From Cephalothrix spiralis (Eukaryota; Nemertea; Palaeonemertea; Archinemertea; Cephalotrichidae), in NCBI GenBank assembly GCA_032353305.1, contig JAUCNG010187751.1, forward strand, positions 1 through 12,994: a stretch of 12,994 nucleotides of DNA. The letters run 5' to 3'. The translations under genes were made by a program, and so were the position numbers. The notes beneath the pieces are model-generated. The model was not told the DNA's origin and did no database searches. It was given only the letters and a program-made list of their open reading frames with translations. Shown piece after piece: positions 1 to 7,051 of the stretch. Numbering within the stretch: the stretch's first letter is position 1; every line of letters starts with the position of its first letter.

Positions 1-579
1 TGAATCAAACTACATAAACATATACATTTTCTGAAAGCCTGAATTGTTGAGTATTCACAGGACATTTCAAATGCTCTGTGAAATAACTACGCGATGAATA
101 ATAAGCGAAGAAGTGGAGCAAAGTTGAAAAGGGGGTTTATGGAATGGCCCACCATGATCTCCCTTGTTATCGCTAGCATAATTAAGTCACAATATGACGT
201 CATCTCGCAGTATTCCATAATAATTATTAGGACAACCTATATATGAATTAAAAAACCAACAAATTTTCGAGATCTGAGCATTCGCAGTTAAGTTTTAGCT
301 TTGTGCAAGACGGAAAAATCGAGGGGCTGGAATCAAAGTTCACTTTCGTACATTTTGATTTTAACTTTTTACTTTCGGTTAAGTTCTGACTTTTAACTTT
401 TTGACTTTCGCACAAATCTTAACTTTGATTCCCATCCATCGGGAAAATTAACAGCGGATGCCTGGAGATATTAGGATGCATGTTTGTATTTGTTGGTATA
501 GGTAAGATATTTATATAGCCTTAACCAAGCCGTTACAGAGATATCGCCTGTTCCAAAGAGTTGTTGATTGTTTTCTTAC
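1..579. other. TMTC4 intron (3'-ward), with short AACTTTT repeat and inverted repeat
   Basis: No coding exon was recognised on either strand. At 359-377 and 391-410 there is a near-repeated TTTTAACTTTTT(G)ACTTTCG unit. GAATCAAAGTT (330-340) is inverted at 421-431, and TTTGTGC (300-306) at 410-416; the two pairings cross, so they cannot form one simple hairpin. The next TMTC4 exon must be below position 1. Confidence 0.6.
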
Positions 580-694
580 CCATATTGTCCAGTAATATTA
601 TCATATTACTCCAAGCATTGTTGTGGGTTGGTCTCAATTTGGTTGCATTCTGCCAAGCCATGATAGCCTTTCCATTCTGTTGCATTCCGAGATA
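580..694 (-). CDS. TMTC4: TMTC4 exon G: TPR repeats, last visible exon
   Basis: Acceptor ATTTTTGCAG and donor GTAAGA flank 38 codons plus one base (G). The exon begins YLGMQQNGKAIMAWQNATKL and ends with AWSNMIILLDNM. The join NLGNL|YLGMQQNG completes the TPR begun in exon F, and NNAWSNMIILLDN begins the next TPR; both are in the order expected for TMTC4. The trailing G starts a codon (Gly in related proteins) that must be completed by an exon below position 1, since no convincing continuation was found at 1-579. About three further C-terminal TPR units are therefore missing from the window. Confidence 0.93.
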
Positions 695-1164
695 CTGCAA
701 AAATATTAATAATAAATTATAAATTACGCTTTATAGGATAAATGAAATAACATCTCTGATCACTGCTCTGATCGAAGAAACAAAGTAAAAAATAGAATAC
801 TAATTTCTTAAAAATGTGATGAATTTGTAAGTGTTTTAAAATTATATCATAGGACGAAGAACATGGCATTACAATCCCGACCATACATAATATCAGGGGC
901 ATGCTGATATTTTAAAATTAATATATTCTCCCAAACCAATAACTGGCTATGAATTAGTGGCCTGAGGCCATTATTCAATTAAACTCAGAATCATACCGTG
1001 AGCTGGAGTTATTTGTTAAGATAACAAAATAATCTGATGTATTGTGTCAATAACAATAGGCCCCTAAAGAATAAATTCTAGCCGCTGAAGCAAATCTTGT
1101 TGAATTACTATAATACAAAAAAGGTTAACTGGAATGATATTGATTTGCTATAATTTCTCTCGGA
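695..1164. other. Intronic spacer between TMTC4 exon G and the nested gene
   Basis: AT-rich sequence with no recognisable exon, RNA gene or repeat on either strand. It would hold any distal regulatory sequence of the plus-strand gene. Confidence 0.5.
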
Positions 1165-1235
1165 ACAAGGCTATATAATAACAGGGAAGTGGACTAGTTC
1201 GATTAATGGCGAACACTTAGAGATCTATCGTCAGG
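1165..1235 (+). promoter_or_regulatory. Candidate core promoter and short 5' leader of the nested gene
   Basis: TATATAAT at 1172-1179 would place transcription start near 1200-1206, leaving a leader of about 30 nt before ATG 1236. The leader may include ATG 1206 with its four-codon upstream frame (stop 1218-1220). TATA-like strings are common in AT-rich DNA, so support comes mainly from correct spacing to the start codon. Confidence 0.4.
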
Positions 1236-1337
1236 ATGAGCGTCGAAAAAATCTTAGACCATTTGTATTCTCTCTCAAAAGCTGTTGAATATGCAACAAC
1301 TAATGCTATAAACATTGAACAGGACCAGAATGACGAG
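1236..1337 (+). CDS. Actinoporin-like gene, exon 1 (start exon, helical N-terminus)
   Basis: ATG at 1236 has A at -3. The exon gives 34 codons and then donor GTAGGC. The product starts MSVEKILDHLYSLSKAVEYA and continues with an acidic, Asn/Gln-rich tail ending NDE. Hydrophobic residues recur every three to four positions, which fits an amphipathic helix. In actinoporins an N-terminal amphipathic helix inserts into the membrane, so this exon could play that part, but that is inference. No signal peptide is visible. An upstream ATG at 1206 opens a four-codon frame that ends at TAG 1218-1220, so 1236 is the first useful start downstream of the TATA-like box. An unseen upstream exon cannot be excluded. 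Confidence 0.6.
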
Positions 1338-2207
1338 GTAGGCCCATACATTTATAGTATTTATATTGAACTTGAATAGCTCATGTGATATTATATATCC
1401 ATGAAAGCATAATCTGAAACACTCTTGAATACATGCATATAATAACTTCAATAAGTGGCCTTTTTAATACATGTGTTACATTATAATACGTCGTATCTTA
1501 TTATCTCATGCTTTTTTATACAATGTATATACTATGTTATCTGCTGTATGTATACGTATTATTGATTGATCTCTCGTTTCGCATTAGAAAACTTATTCCA
1601 GATATCTGTACACTTTTAGTTTCGATTTAGCATAGACTGGTTGGTGAGCGGGTTTTTGTGTTAAAAATGATTAACAGAGACGATGTGCTATTAATCAAAT
1701 AATTAAGTCTCAAACAACCATCGTTTTTAATGTATTTAATTCACAGCGACATTTCAAGATATCTCTTTTCACTACCATGCCTACTTTGAAAAAAATCTTT
1801 CAAAATTACAAGGTTTGCAAAAATCATTAGGACAGTATTTATCGTAGGACCGAATAATTTTAAACAGCTTAGATTTTGGCTTTTGAAAAATGATGACATT
1901 TTGCAGATGTTTAGACCAAGTGCCAGGTTTCCTGGTGGTCGAGATCCAAATGTATGATGTCTCTTGAAGCACCGTATCAGTGGTCCAATATTATGCTGTT
2001 TGAAGTTTTTCTTAGCTCTATACGAACCATTGTCGCAATACCGGCGAAGATCAAAAAATAATGCAAACAAAAACTTGAATAAATTACGCAATTAAGAATT
2101 AGACTTAATTATCAAAAGATCAAAAATTATCATAGAATCACTTATCATGAAGTTCTCTTATTTTTAAGTGCAATAATTTGTAAACAAAGGTATGATTATT
2201 TTTTCAG
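1338..2207 (+). other. Intron 1 of the nested gene
   Basis: GTAGGC...TTTTTTCAG, 870 bp. An antisense open frame of 116 codons at 1741-2091 has no recognisable domain and an intron-like composition. Nothing else is supported here. Confidence 0.6.
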
Positions 2208-2738
2208 GGTCTTGGCATTGCATTGGAGACGTTTTCATTCAGTATAACCAACGACCTTAAACATCCTCTCAAACATTATTCATCAACTGGCTCTGACAAG
2301 TATTCTCAATTTGATTTACCTATGAATATAAAAGTCGGTCACACAGTTAACGTTACATGTGACATCAAAAACTCAACCCAAGAAAGTATCTTCTCCTATC
2401 GCATTCAAGGGACCGATTTTCATCTGGTTGTTTACTTTAATACAAATGAAAATAAATTCCTTTGCTGTATTATAGAAGAGGCAGATCCTCTGATCAACGA
2501 AATGGAGATGCCAGTAACGTTGACAGATACTTCAGCTAACAGAATTAGCGTAAAGTTAGAAGATCTTTATTACATGAACGACAATGCTTGGTTAGCTGAA
2601 GGACGAACTGAAAAACGTCTCCAAAATCAAGGCATTGCGCTTAAATATGTAATGAATAACTGCAAATTGCAATTACTATTATCCACCTTTGAAGAAGAGT
2701 GTAAGGACGAGGAGGAAGCAGACCAAAAAGTAACACAG
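2208..2738 (+). CDS. Actinoporin-like gene, exon 2: domain 1 plus acidic linker
   Basis: Acceptor TTTTTTCAG ends at 2207 and donor GTAGGC begins at 2739; 177 codons in phase 0/0. The open frame continues upstream-compatible with exon 1, giving GLGIALETFSFSITN at its start. Strand-rich sequence follows, with landmarks GTDFHLVVYF, LEDLYYMNDNAWLAEG and GIALKYVMNNCKLQLLL. The LYY..DNAW block followed by a G-[IL]-x-x-K-x-x-M strand is the part most like the conserved C-terminal half of actinoporin-like proteins. The segment corresponding to the lipid-headgroup-binding aromatic cluster is poorly aromatic here. The exon ends in a charged linker (EEECKDEEEADQK), which probably separates domains 1 and 2. 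Confidence 0.68.
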
Positions 2739-3104
2739 GTAGGCACGTTTTGGAGATGGTGTTTGTGTTTTAGTGTGTCTTAAGTGACAAGTCATCAGAA
2801 TATCTAAAAGGTTTAATATTTTAGAGGTGACCATCAAACCATTTTTGTGTTCCCTGAATTCCACTGAGAGAGACCATTCTTTTTGAATAGTGTGACGAAG
2901 AATTTTAGGATACTTATGCTCCTTTAGCAAACCGAACAAACCAATAATAACTATGTCACTTGTCTATTTTCTTACAAAGATTTTGGGGGATATTAGAGAT
3001 CTGGAAATAGTTCGTGGTTTAATGTCATGACCTAATTAAACAAAGTTGAAATTTTTAGGTAGCAATCTGATCCGTTGAATCAACTACATTTTTCTTATTT
3101 CCAG
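2739..3104 (+). other. Intron 2 of the nested gene
   Basis: GTAGGC...TATTTCCAG, 366 bp. The frame from exon 2 closes at a stop shortly after the donor (2781-2783), which supports splicing here. No repeat or other element was recognised. Confidence 0.6.
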
Positions 3105-3536
3105 AAAAAGACAAATGACAATTTTACAGTCGTTAACAACACACAGCATGACATCACTAGAGTTGACATAGATGTGCCATCTCATAAAAGATTTCCCAAG
3201 AATGTTTCCCCTGGTGAATCATTCCAAATTCACAAAAAAGGACTTGGGGGAGAAGACATGTTATTTATTTTTCAACACAATAAGACAGACTTTGCCCTTT
3301 TTTGTAACATTGACAAAGCCGTGTGTATTGTCAGGCAAATAATTGATCATAGTCAGGGGGAAACATGTGGTACAAAATATTTCAACTCCACACTACAAAA
3401 TCTCAAACTCGTGTCTCAAAGAAACAAAGAACGTTTTTGCATCGGCAATATGATTTTTCATATGATGTTAAACCGTGAAAGTCCAACACTTCTAGTTTCT
3501 AATAATACAAGCAGAAATAGTAATGAAGAAATATTG
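3105..3536 (+). CDS. Actinoporin-like gene, exon 3: domain 2, rich in N-glycosylation sequons
   Basis: Acceptor TTTTCTTATTTCCAG ends at 3104 and donor GTAAGT starts at 3537; 144 codons in phase 0/0. The exon starts KKTNDNFTVVNNTQ. It lines up with domain 1 through VxN near the start, the P-x-x-V-x-x-G segment (NVSPGESFQI), KTDFALFCNI, and a C-terminal MIFHMMLN...TLLVSN strand pair. This is the most diverged domain: the aromatic patch and the LYY..DNxW block are not recognisable. Seven Asn-X-Ser/Thr sites occur within 144 residues. The open frame extends in both directions past the splice sites, but the sequence outside loses the domain pattern. Confidence 0.62.
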
Positions 3537-4260
3537 GTAAGTGTTTTGATCACTGTTCAAACCCCAATTCATTAACAATATTGATCATTATATCAGGTGT
3601 GGTTGAATTTTGGTGACCTTCGAAAATTTGAAAAAATTATCAAGGCCCAAGGGGCCCCGAATTGATTGGGACCCTTTTAATAACATGAAGTTGAGCCTAC
3701 GTTTTTCCATTTAGCACGCTATAAAGTAACAGTCGGCTTCGTCGACTTTTTACTTAGCCGCAGTATGGTACACTTTTGTCTGGCAGCAAAATTGAACTCG
3801 CTCGATAATCTTGAGAGTTTATATTCTTCATTAGATGACATAATACACACTGATTACCTTTTAGATAACAAATATTGTCTTAAGAGGACATAAAGCAATT
3901 TAGTTCAAAAAGTTACAAAGAGATGGCAGCACTGACAGTCACCCTTCCCTTTCTAAAAGGTAATCAGTGTGTGATAAGTGATTTAATAAAGAAAATAAAC
4001 TATCTATTGCTGCTGACAGCCTTATTTCGGCCTCAAAAGTGACTTTTAAACGTAGGCACAATAAGTTTTAAAATATAAATTTGAAGTGGGGGTGGGCAAA
4101 ATAAGGTTTTCACAATTTTTAACAATGCCAATATGTCGGGTAATCAGAATTATAGCGTACGAGCGGGATCGTCGCCTCACTATCCATCCTAAAACGATTA
4201 CTATTTTTTGCTACTTGAACGTACTGCGGGAAATATATAATATGTTTTTCTCACTTTCAG
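3537..4260 (+). other. Intron 3 of the nested gene, mostly occupied by a foldback element
   Basis: GTAAGT...CACTTTCAG, 724 bp. Half of the intron is the foldback element at 3695-4057. A smaller GC-rich stem (AAGGGGCCCC paired with GGGACCCTTTT) is at 3648-3678. An open frame at 4086-4274 crosses the acceptor in a different frame from exon 4 and is not considered coding. Confidence 0.6.
3695..4057. mobile_element. Foldback (MITE-like) element in intron 3 of the nested gene
   Basis: The ends GCCTACGTTT (3695-3704) and AAACGTAGGC (4048-4057) are perfect inverted termini. Inside, a 21-nt perfect inverted repeat pairs 3845-3865 with 3952-3972, and flanking bases (TATTCTTCATTA against TATTTTCTTTATTA on the other arm) continue the symmetry imperfectly. 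The element is about 363 bp, has no coding capacity and shows no clear target-site duplication, which fits an old non-autonomous foldback element. Confidence 0.5.
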
Positions 4261-4659
4261 GAACTTCTAGCTGAAAGCACTTTTACATTAAGTATTAAAA
4301 ATGTAGATAGAACTTCAACTTTAAAGGGATTATATTCATCATCAGATCCACTGAATGTCCCGGTCTTAATAGAACCTAACACATCCATTCAAATAAGATA
4401 TCAAAGACAGAAAGCTATCTGCCAAGATATAATAGTGACTTACTATAACGTTCACCAATATAATAACTACTATAATGTTTCATATCAGTTGGGAGGAGGC
4501 AAATCGTACGCAATCCGAGAATACAACACTGAGGAGGCAAATCAAGCTTTTTTCAATAAACAAATTTCTAAGGCATCAAGATCTGGAGCTATATTAAGCC
4601 AATCTGGTTGCAAATGGTGTATGACGGATTATGGTGTAAGTTTCATTTTTACAGAATAG
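4261..4659 (+). CDS. Actinoporin-like gene, exon 4: domain 3 and stop
   Basis: Acceptor TTTTTCTCACTTTCAG ends at 4260. The frame runs 132 codons to TAG at 4657-4659. It begins ELLAESTFTLSIKN, with later landmarks CQDIIVTYYNVHQYNNYYNV and GCKWCMTDYGVSFIFTE. The last landmark aligns position by position with KYVMNNCKLQLLLST of domain 1, which supports TAG 4657 as the true end rather than splicing at the GTAAGT-like sequence at 4636. This domain keeps a dense Tyr/Asn cluster where actinoporins place the aromatic patch that binds lipid headgroups, so it is the likeliest membrane-binding copy. I infer that; it is not shown by the sequence. Confidence 0.65.
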   Translation, partial: ELLAESTFTLSIKNVDRTSTLKGLYSSSDPLNVPVLIEPNTSIQIRYQRQKAICQDIIVTYYNVHQYNNYYNVSYQLGGGKSYAIREYNTEEANQAFFNKQISKASRSGAILSQSGCKWCMTDYGVSFIFTE

Positions 4660-4940
4660 GACTGGAAATAGTTTCTTGCACGGGCCCTTAAAAATATGAC
4701 ATGACAGTAATCAAAGAAATATATTTATTCTAACATTATGCTTTATCAACAATCGTGATTCGGGAACGAATCGAAAATTTTAATATTGTTTATACTACAT
4801 CATGCTGAAACTCGGCCTGTAATTGGTCAGAATTAAGGCACGTGACCCGGATTAATCCGTTTAAACAAAATGGCGTCAAATTGTCTGCTTTGAACATTTT
4901 CAAACTGGCTAATTGGTTCCATAAATCGTTTGATATATTC

Positions 4941-4946
4941 AATAAA
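4941..4946 (+). terminator. AATAAA polyadenylation signal, nested gene
   Basis: This is the first plus-strand AATAAA after the stop at 4659, giving a 3' UTR near 300 nt. It lies just upstream of the perfect inverted repeat at 4982-5087, which may mark the end of the transcription unit. Confidence 0.4.
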
Positions 4947-4981
4947 GGTATGAAAATAATTTTATTCGCAGTATAAACATC

Positions 4982-5087
4982 TTAACTTTCATTTTGGCCG
5001 CGGTTATCTGAAATTAATTTCGGCTCGACAATTATCGGTTTAACCTGCACATTAATTTCAGATAACCGCGGCCAAAATGAAAGTTAA
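4982..5087. repeat. Perfect 37-bp inverted repeat with 32-nt loop
   Basis: Arms 4982-5018 and 5051-5087 are exact reverse complements; the loop is 5019-5050. The arm includes CCGCGG, unusually GC-rich for this neighbourhood. Perfect pairing over 37 bp implies recent origin or selection on the structure. Pieces of the loop and right arm recur at 7321-7524, so it belongs to a repeat family rather than being unique. Confidence 0.85.
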
Positions 5088-5209
5088 CATATATTATAAA
5101 CAACAAATATATAATTCAAGCATGTCTCTTTTATATAATTATGTGTCTGACGTTTACGTCGACGAATTAAATAGCGGACAGATTCAGAATTGAAAAAGCG
5201 ATATTAAGC

Positions 5210-5385
5210 ACCCTTTGAATTAATTGGATTACGGATCCGCTGCATGGATTTTCGAAAAATGGAAACAAAATATTATTCTCTTTTTTCCCACCCGCCCAGT
5301 GGGAAAATTTATAGAAGATTAAAAAAGCGGAACAGCCACATTTTCTGAATTGCATTCTATTTTTACCCGCCGACTGTAATTTTCT
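5210..5385 (+). repeat. Dispersed repeat family, copy A
   Basis: Aligns along about 170 nt with the reverse complement of 10605-10777. Conserved blocks in order are GGATCCG, TTTTCGAAAAATGGAA (16 nt exact), CCGCC, GAAAATTTAT, AACAGCCAC and a CCGCCGACTG/CCGACCGCTG end. It has small gaps and many substitutions, so it is an old element of unknown class with no intact coding frame. Confidence 0.6.
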
Positions 5386-5546
5386 ACCCAGCCATTGAGA
5401 TAAGAATATATATATTCCATCCATTATTGATAAAACCGTAATCTTATTAATTCTAAAAGAATGTCTAAACGGATCTTTAAATATACTATATTGTTGTTTA
5501 CGTTCATCATTTATATTATTACTCATTTGGTCGTCATATATTTCTG

Positions 5547-5596
5547 AACTTTGCTGGATATATATATATAATCCATCACATAGGTAATACAAAGTC
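5547..5596 (+). repeat. Direct-repeat pair, copy 1
   Basis: Begins AACTTTGCTGGATATAT, followed by extra TA units, AATCCATC, AC, ATAGGTAAT and CAAAGT. The same words occur in the same order at 6276-6317 without the extra TA units and AC. The two lie in neighbouring TMTC4 introns, either side of exon F. Confidence 0.65.
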
Positions 5597-5706
5597 ATTT
5601 GTTTATGTACATGTATATCTAAATATTCGTTATATTGTATTTTACGCTGCCTGTTTAATTTTATGATAGAATATATTAAAGGCATTTAAGCTTAATCAAT
5701 ACTTAC

Positions 5707-5848
5707 CAAGTTCCCTAAATTATAGTAACAGTCTGGGTAGTTTCTTCGATGTTTTATAGCGTTTAAGTAGCTGAGTTCAGCAGAATCATTCTTCTTCAAC
5801 GCTGACTGTACGATTCCGAGATTCATCCAAGCAGCTGCGAACTCGGGT
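5707..5848 (-). CDS. TMTC4: TMTC4 exon F: TPR repeats
   Basis: Acceptor TTTCATTTTCAG and donor GTAAGT flank 1+141 nt. The reading [20 protein letters not shown], followed by [15 protein letters not shown] and [12 protein letters not shown], gives one full TPR and the first helix of the next. [15 protein letters not shown] is the strongest single TMTC4 diagnostic in the window. The exon ends in phase 0. The intron that follows on the minus strand is the 5-kb one holding the opposite-strand actinoporin-like gene. Confidence 0.94.
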
Positions 5849-5965
5849 CTGAAAATGAAAGAATAAAATGTCTGAATTGTGAATTATCTTACTCGGGATC
5901 CAATCATTCGAATTGAGAAAGACTTGCGTGGCCGGATGAGTCACCGGGTCCGACGCTCCTTAGGA

Positions 5966-6000
5966 GAATCAAACCGGATACTGGATGGCTCAGCCATTAT
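5966..6000 (-). repeat. tRNA-like SINE remnant (A/B-box-like words)
   Basis: On the minus strand, AATGGCTGAGCCATCC (A-box-like) precedes CCGGTTTGATTCTCC (B-box-like; GGTTTGATTC at 5975-5966), followed by a comparatively GC-rich tail through about 5915. Box spacing is shorter than in an intact tRNA, so this is at best a decayed or rearranged SINE head. Confidence 0.25.
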
Positions 6001-6275
6001 AAAATACGTGGAGTCTGTGTATATTTCTAGAAGTAAATGTAACGCCGTCATATAAGTGAAGAAATAAATCGTAGCTCTCTGCCTATAATATTAAGCTTAA
6101 AGGTTCAAACTATATTAGACCGATGTCAATCCGAGTAATCTGATTGGCTAATCGCCCATTTTGACATAGTCTGAGCGGAATGTAGTTTTTTCCATAGACC
6201 GGAAAATGGAGCCCGATCAGCAAAATTCATTTAAAAAACTTTAAACATAAGAAAATTGAATAGGAACTTACAATT

Positions 6276-6317
6276 AACTTTGCTGGATATATAATCCATC
6301 ATAGGTAATCCAAAGTA
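6276..6317 (+). repeat. Direct-repeat pair, copy 2
   Basis: The shorter partner of 5547-5596: AACTTTGCTGGATATATAAT, then CCATCATAGGTAATCCAAAGT. The length difference lies mostly in the TA run, consistent with slippage after duplication. Confidence 0.65.
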
Positions 6318-6367
6318 ACTTTCCAAGTTACGAAGTCACTATGATGTTAAACTCCTCATACATGTAT

Positions 6368-6406
6368 GCCCAATATGCAACTCGCTACGCTTATAGCATA
6401 TTGGGC
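6368..6406. repeat. 11-bp perfect inverted repeat
   Basis: GCCCAATATGC at 6368-6378 and GCATATTGGGC at 6396-6406, with a 17-nt loop. It could be a small hairpin or a remnant of an element's termini. No gene is adjacent. Confidence 0.6.
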
Positions 6407-7041
6407 CAATTCGAAGTTCAATTCACAAATTGACAGCCCTAATAATAGGAATAACCCTTTATAATTCGCATGTCAGAAGTAAATCTAGTTAAATGCAACT
6501 CAATAAAGATTTTAATTAAATCGTTACGATAAATCGTTAAATTTTATTCAACATCGTCAAGGATAATGTTAACGATTGGGAAAAAATTGTAGAGGTAAAT
6601 GAGGTTAAACAATCCACAATAATACGAAACAATAATTACAAAAATGTTCTGCTTACGATTCGGATCTTCCCTATGACCCATCAACAGAATGACCATTCTA
6701 GCTCTGGCGATGAATGGGTATTTCGATAGACCCGAAATGTCAAATTTATTAATTCTTGTTTCGCATTATGTGTTGATTTTATTACTTTATAGCAGAAATC
6801 GTTGTTGAACTACAGTTAGTGTAATCGTGTATTAGGGAATTTGATTTTTCAGAAATATAGAAAAAAATTGATAAAGATTTAACAATTTATTAAACGATCA
6901 ATCGCAAACTTTTATTAAGCATCGACCGCACATGACATAGGGTATAGCGGCATAGCCAGCCCTGAAACGGATGGATTCACTGTTGCAACCCAGTTGTGGG
7001 CGCTGGATCTCGGCCCATATGATTATAATTTGCCTTGGTGT

Positions 7042-7051
7042 GAATCGAACC
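7042..7051 (-). repeat. Isolated B-box-like word (possible SINE fragment)
   Basis: Reverse complement reads GGTTCGATTC inside CTGGGTTCGATTCACACC, the classic internal promoter B-box of tRNA genes and tRNA-derived SINEs. No convincing A-box or cloverleaf accompanies it. It lies about 40 nt inside the intron after TMTC4 exon E. Confidence 0.3.

Larger units (their letters stand above)
1236..4659 (+). other. Nested four-exon gene with three tandem actinoporin-like domains (gene span)
   Basis: A complete gene lies antisense in the TMTC4 intron between 694 and 5707. Exons are 1236-1337, 2208-2738, 3105-3536 and 4261-4659; introns of 870, 366 and 724 bp are all phase 0, and there is no internal stop. 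The predicted product is 487 residues. Exons 2-4 each encode one copy of a similar beta-rich domain of roughly 130-175 residues. Shared landmarks, in order, are a polar loop after an N-terminal strand ([IV]xN), a central strand pair after Asp (DFHLVVYF, DFALFCNI, DIIVTYYN), and a C-terminal M-containing strand pair. The best match I can offer is the actinoporin-like pore-forming fold. The match is by pattern only and remote, especially for domain 2. The alternative is an unrelated lineage-specific beta-sandwich triplication. The gene looks intact, not a pseudogene. Confidence 0.6.
4660..5706. other. TMTC4 intron downstream of the nested gene
   Basis: Holds the 3' UTR candidate of the nested gene, a perfect 37-bp inverted repeat (4982-5087), a dispersed repeat copy (5210-5385), a short TA microsatellite (about 5558-5570) and one member of a direct-repeat pair (5547-5596). 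At 4821-4875, CCAAT-like ATTGGTCA, CACGTGAC and CAAAATGGCG lie close together. An antisense 172-codon open frame at 5167-5685 overlaps the repeats and is not a credible gene. Confidence 0.5.

Noticed and set aside
1-60. Possible next TMTC4 exon on the minus strand (a CAG-like acceptor occurs here)
   Set aside because: Reading frames quickly reach stops and show no TPR pattern.
1741-2091. 116-codon minus-strand open frame in intron 1 of the nested gene
   Set aside because: No recognisable domain, an overlapping second open frame on the same strand, and intron-like composition.
4636-4654. GTAAGT...TTTTTACAG as an intron
   Set aside because: 19 nt is below any workable intron length and the encoded residues complete the last strand of domain 3.
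5167-5685. 172-codon minus-strand open frame
   Set aside because: It lies in the TMTC4 intron, overlaps repeat copy A and the TA-rich direct repeat, has low-complexity composition and shows no domain. The open length is explained by chance plus repeat sequence.
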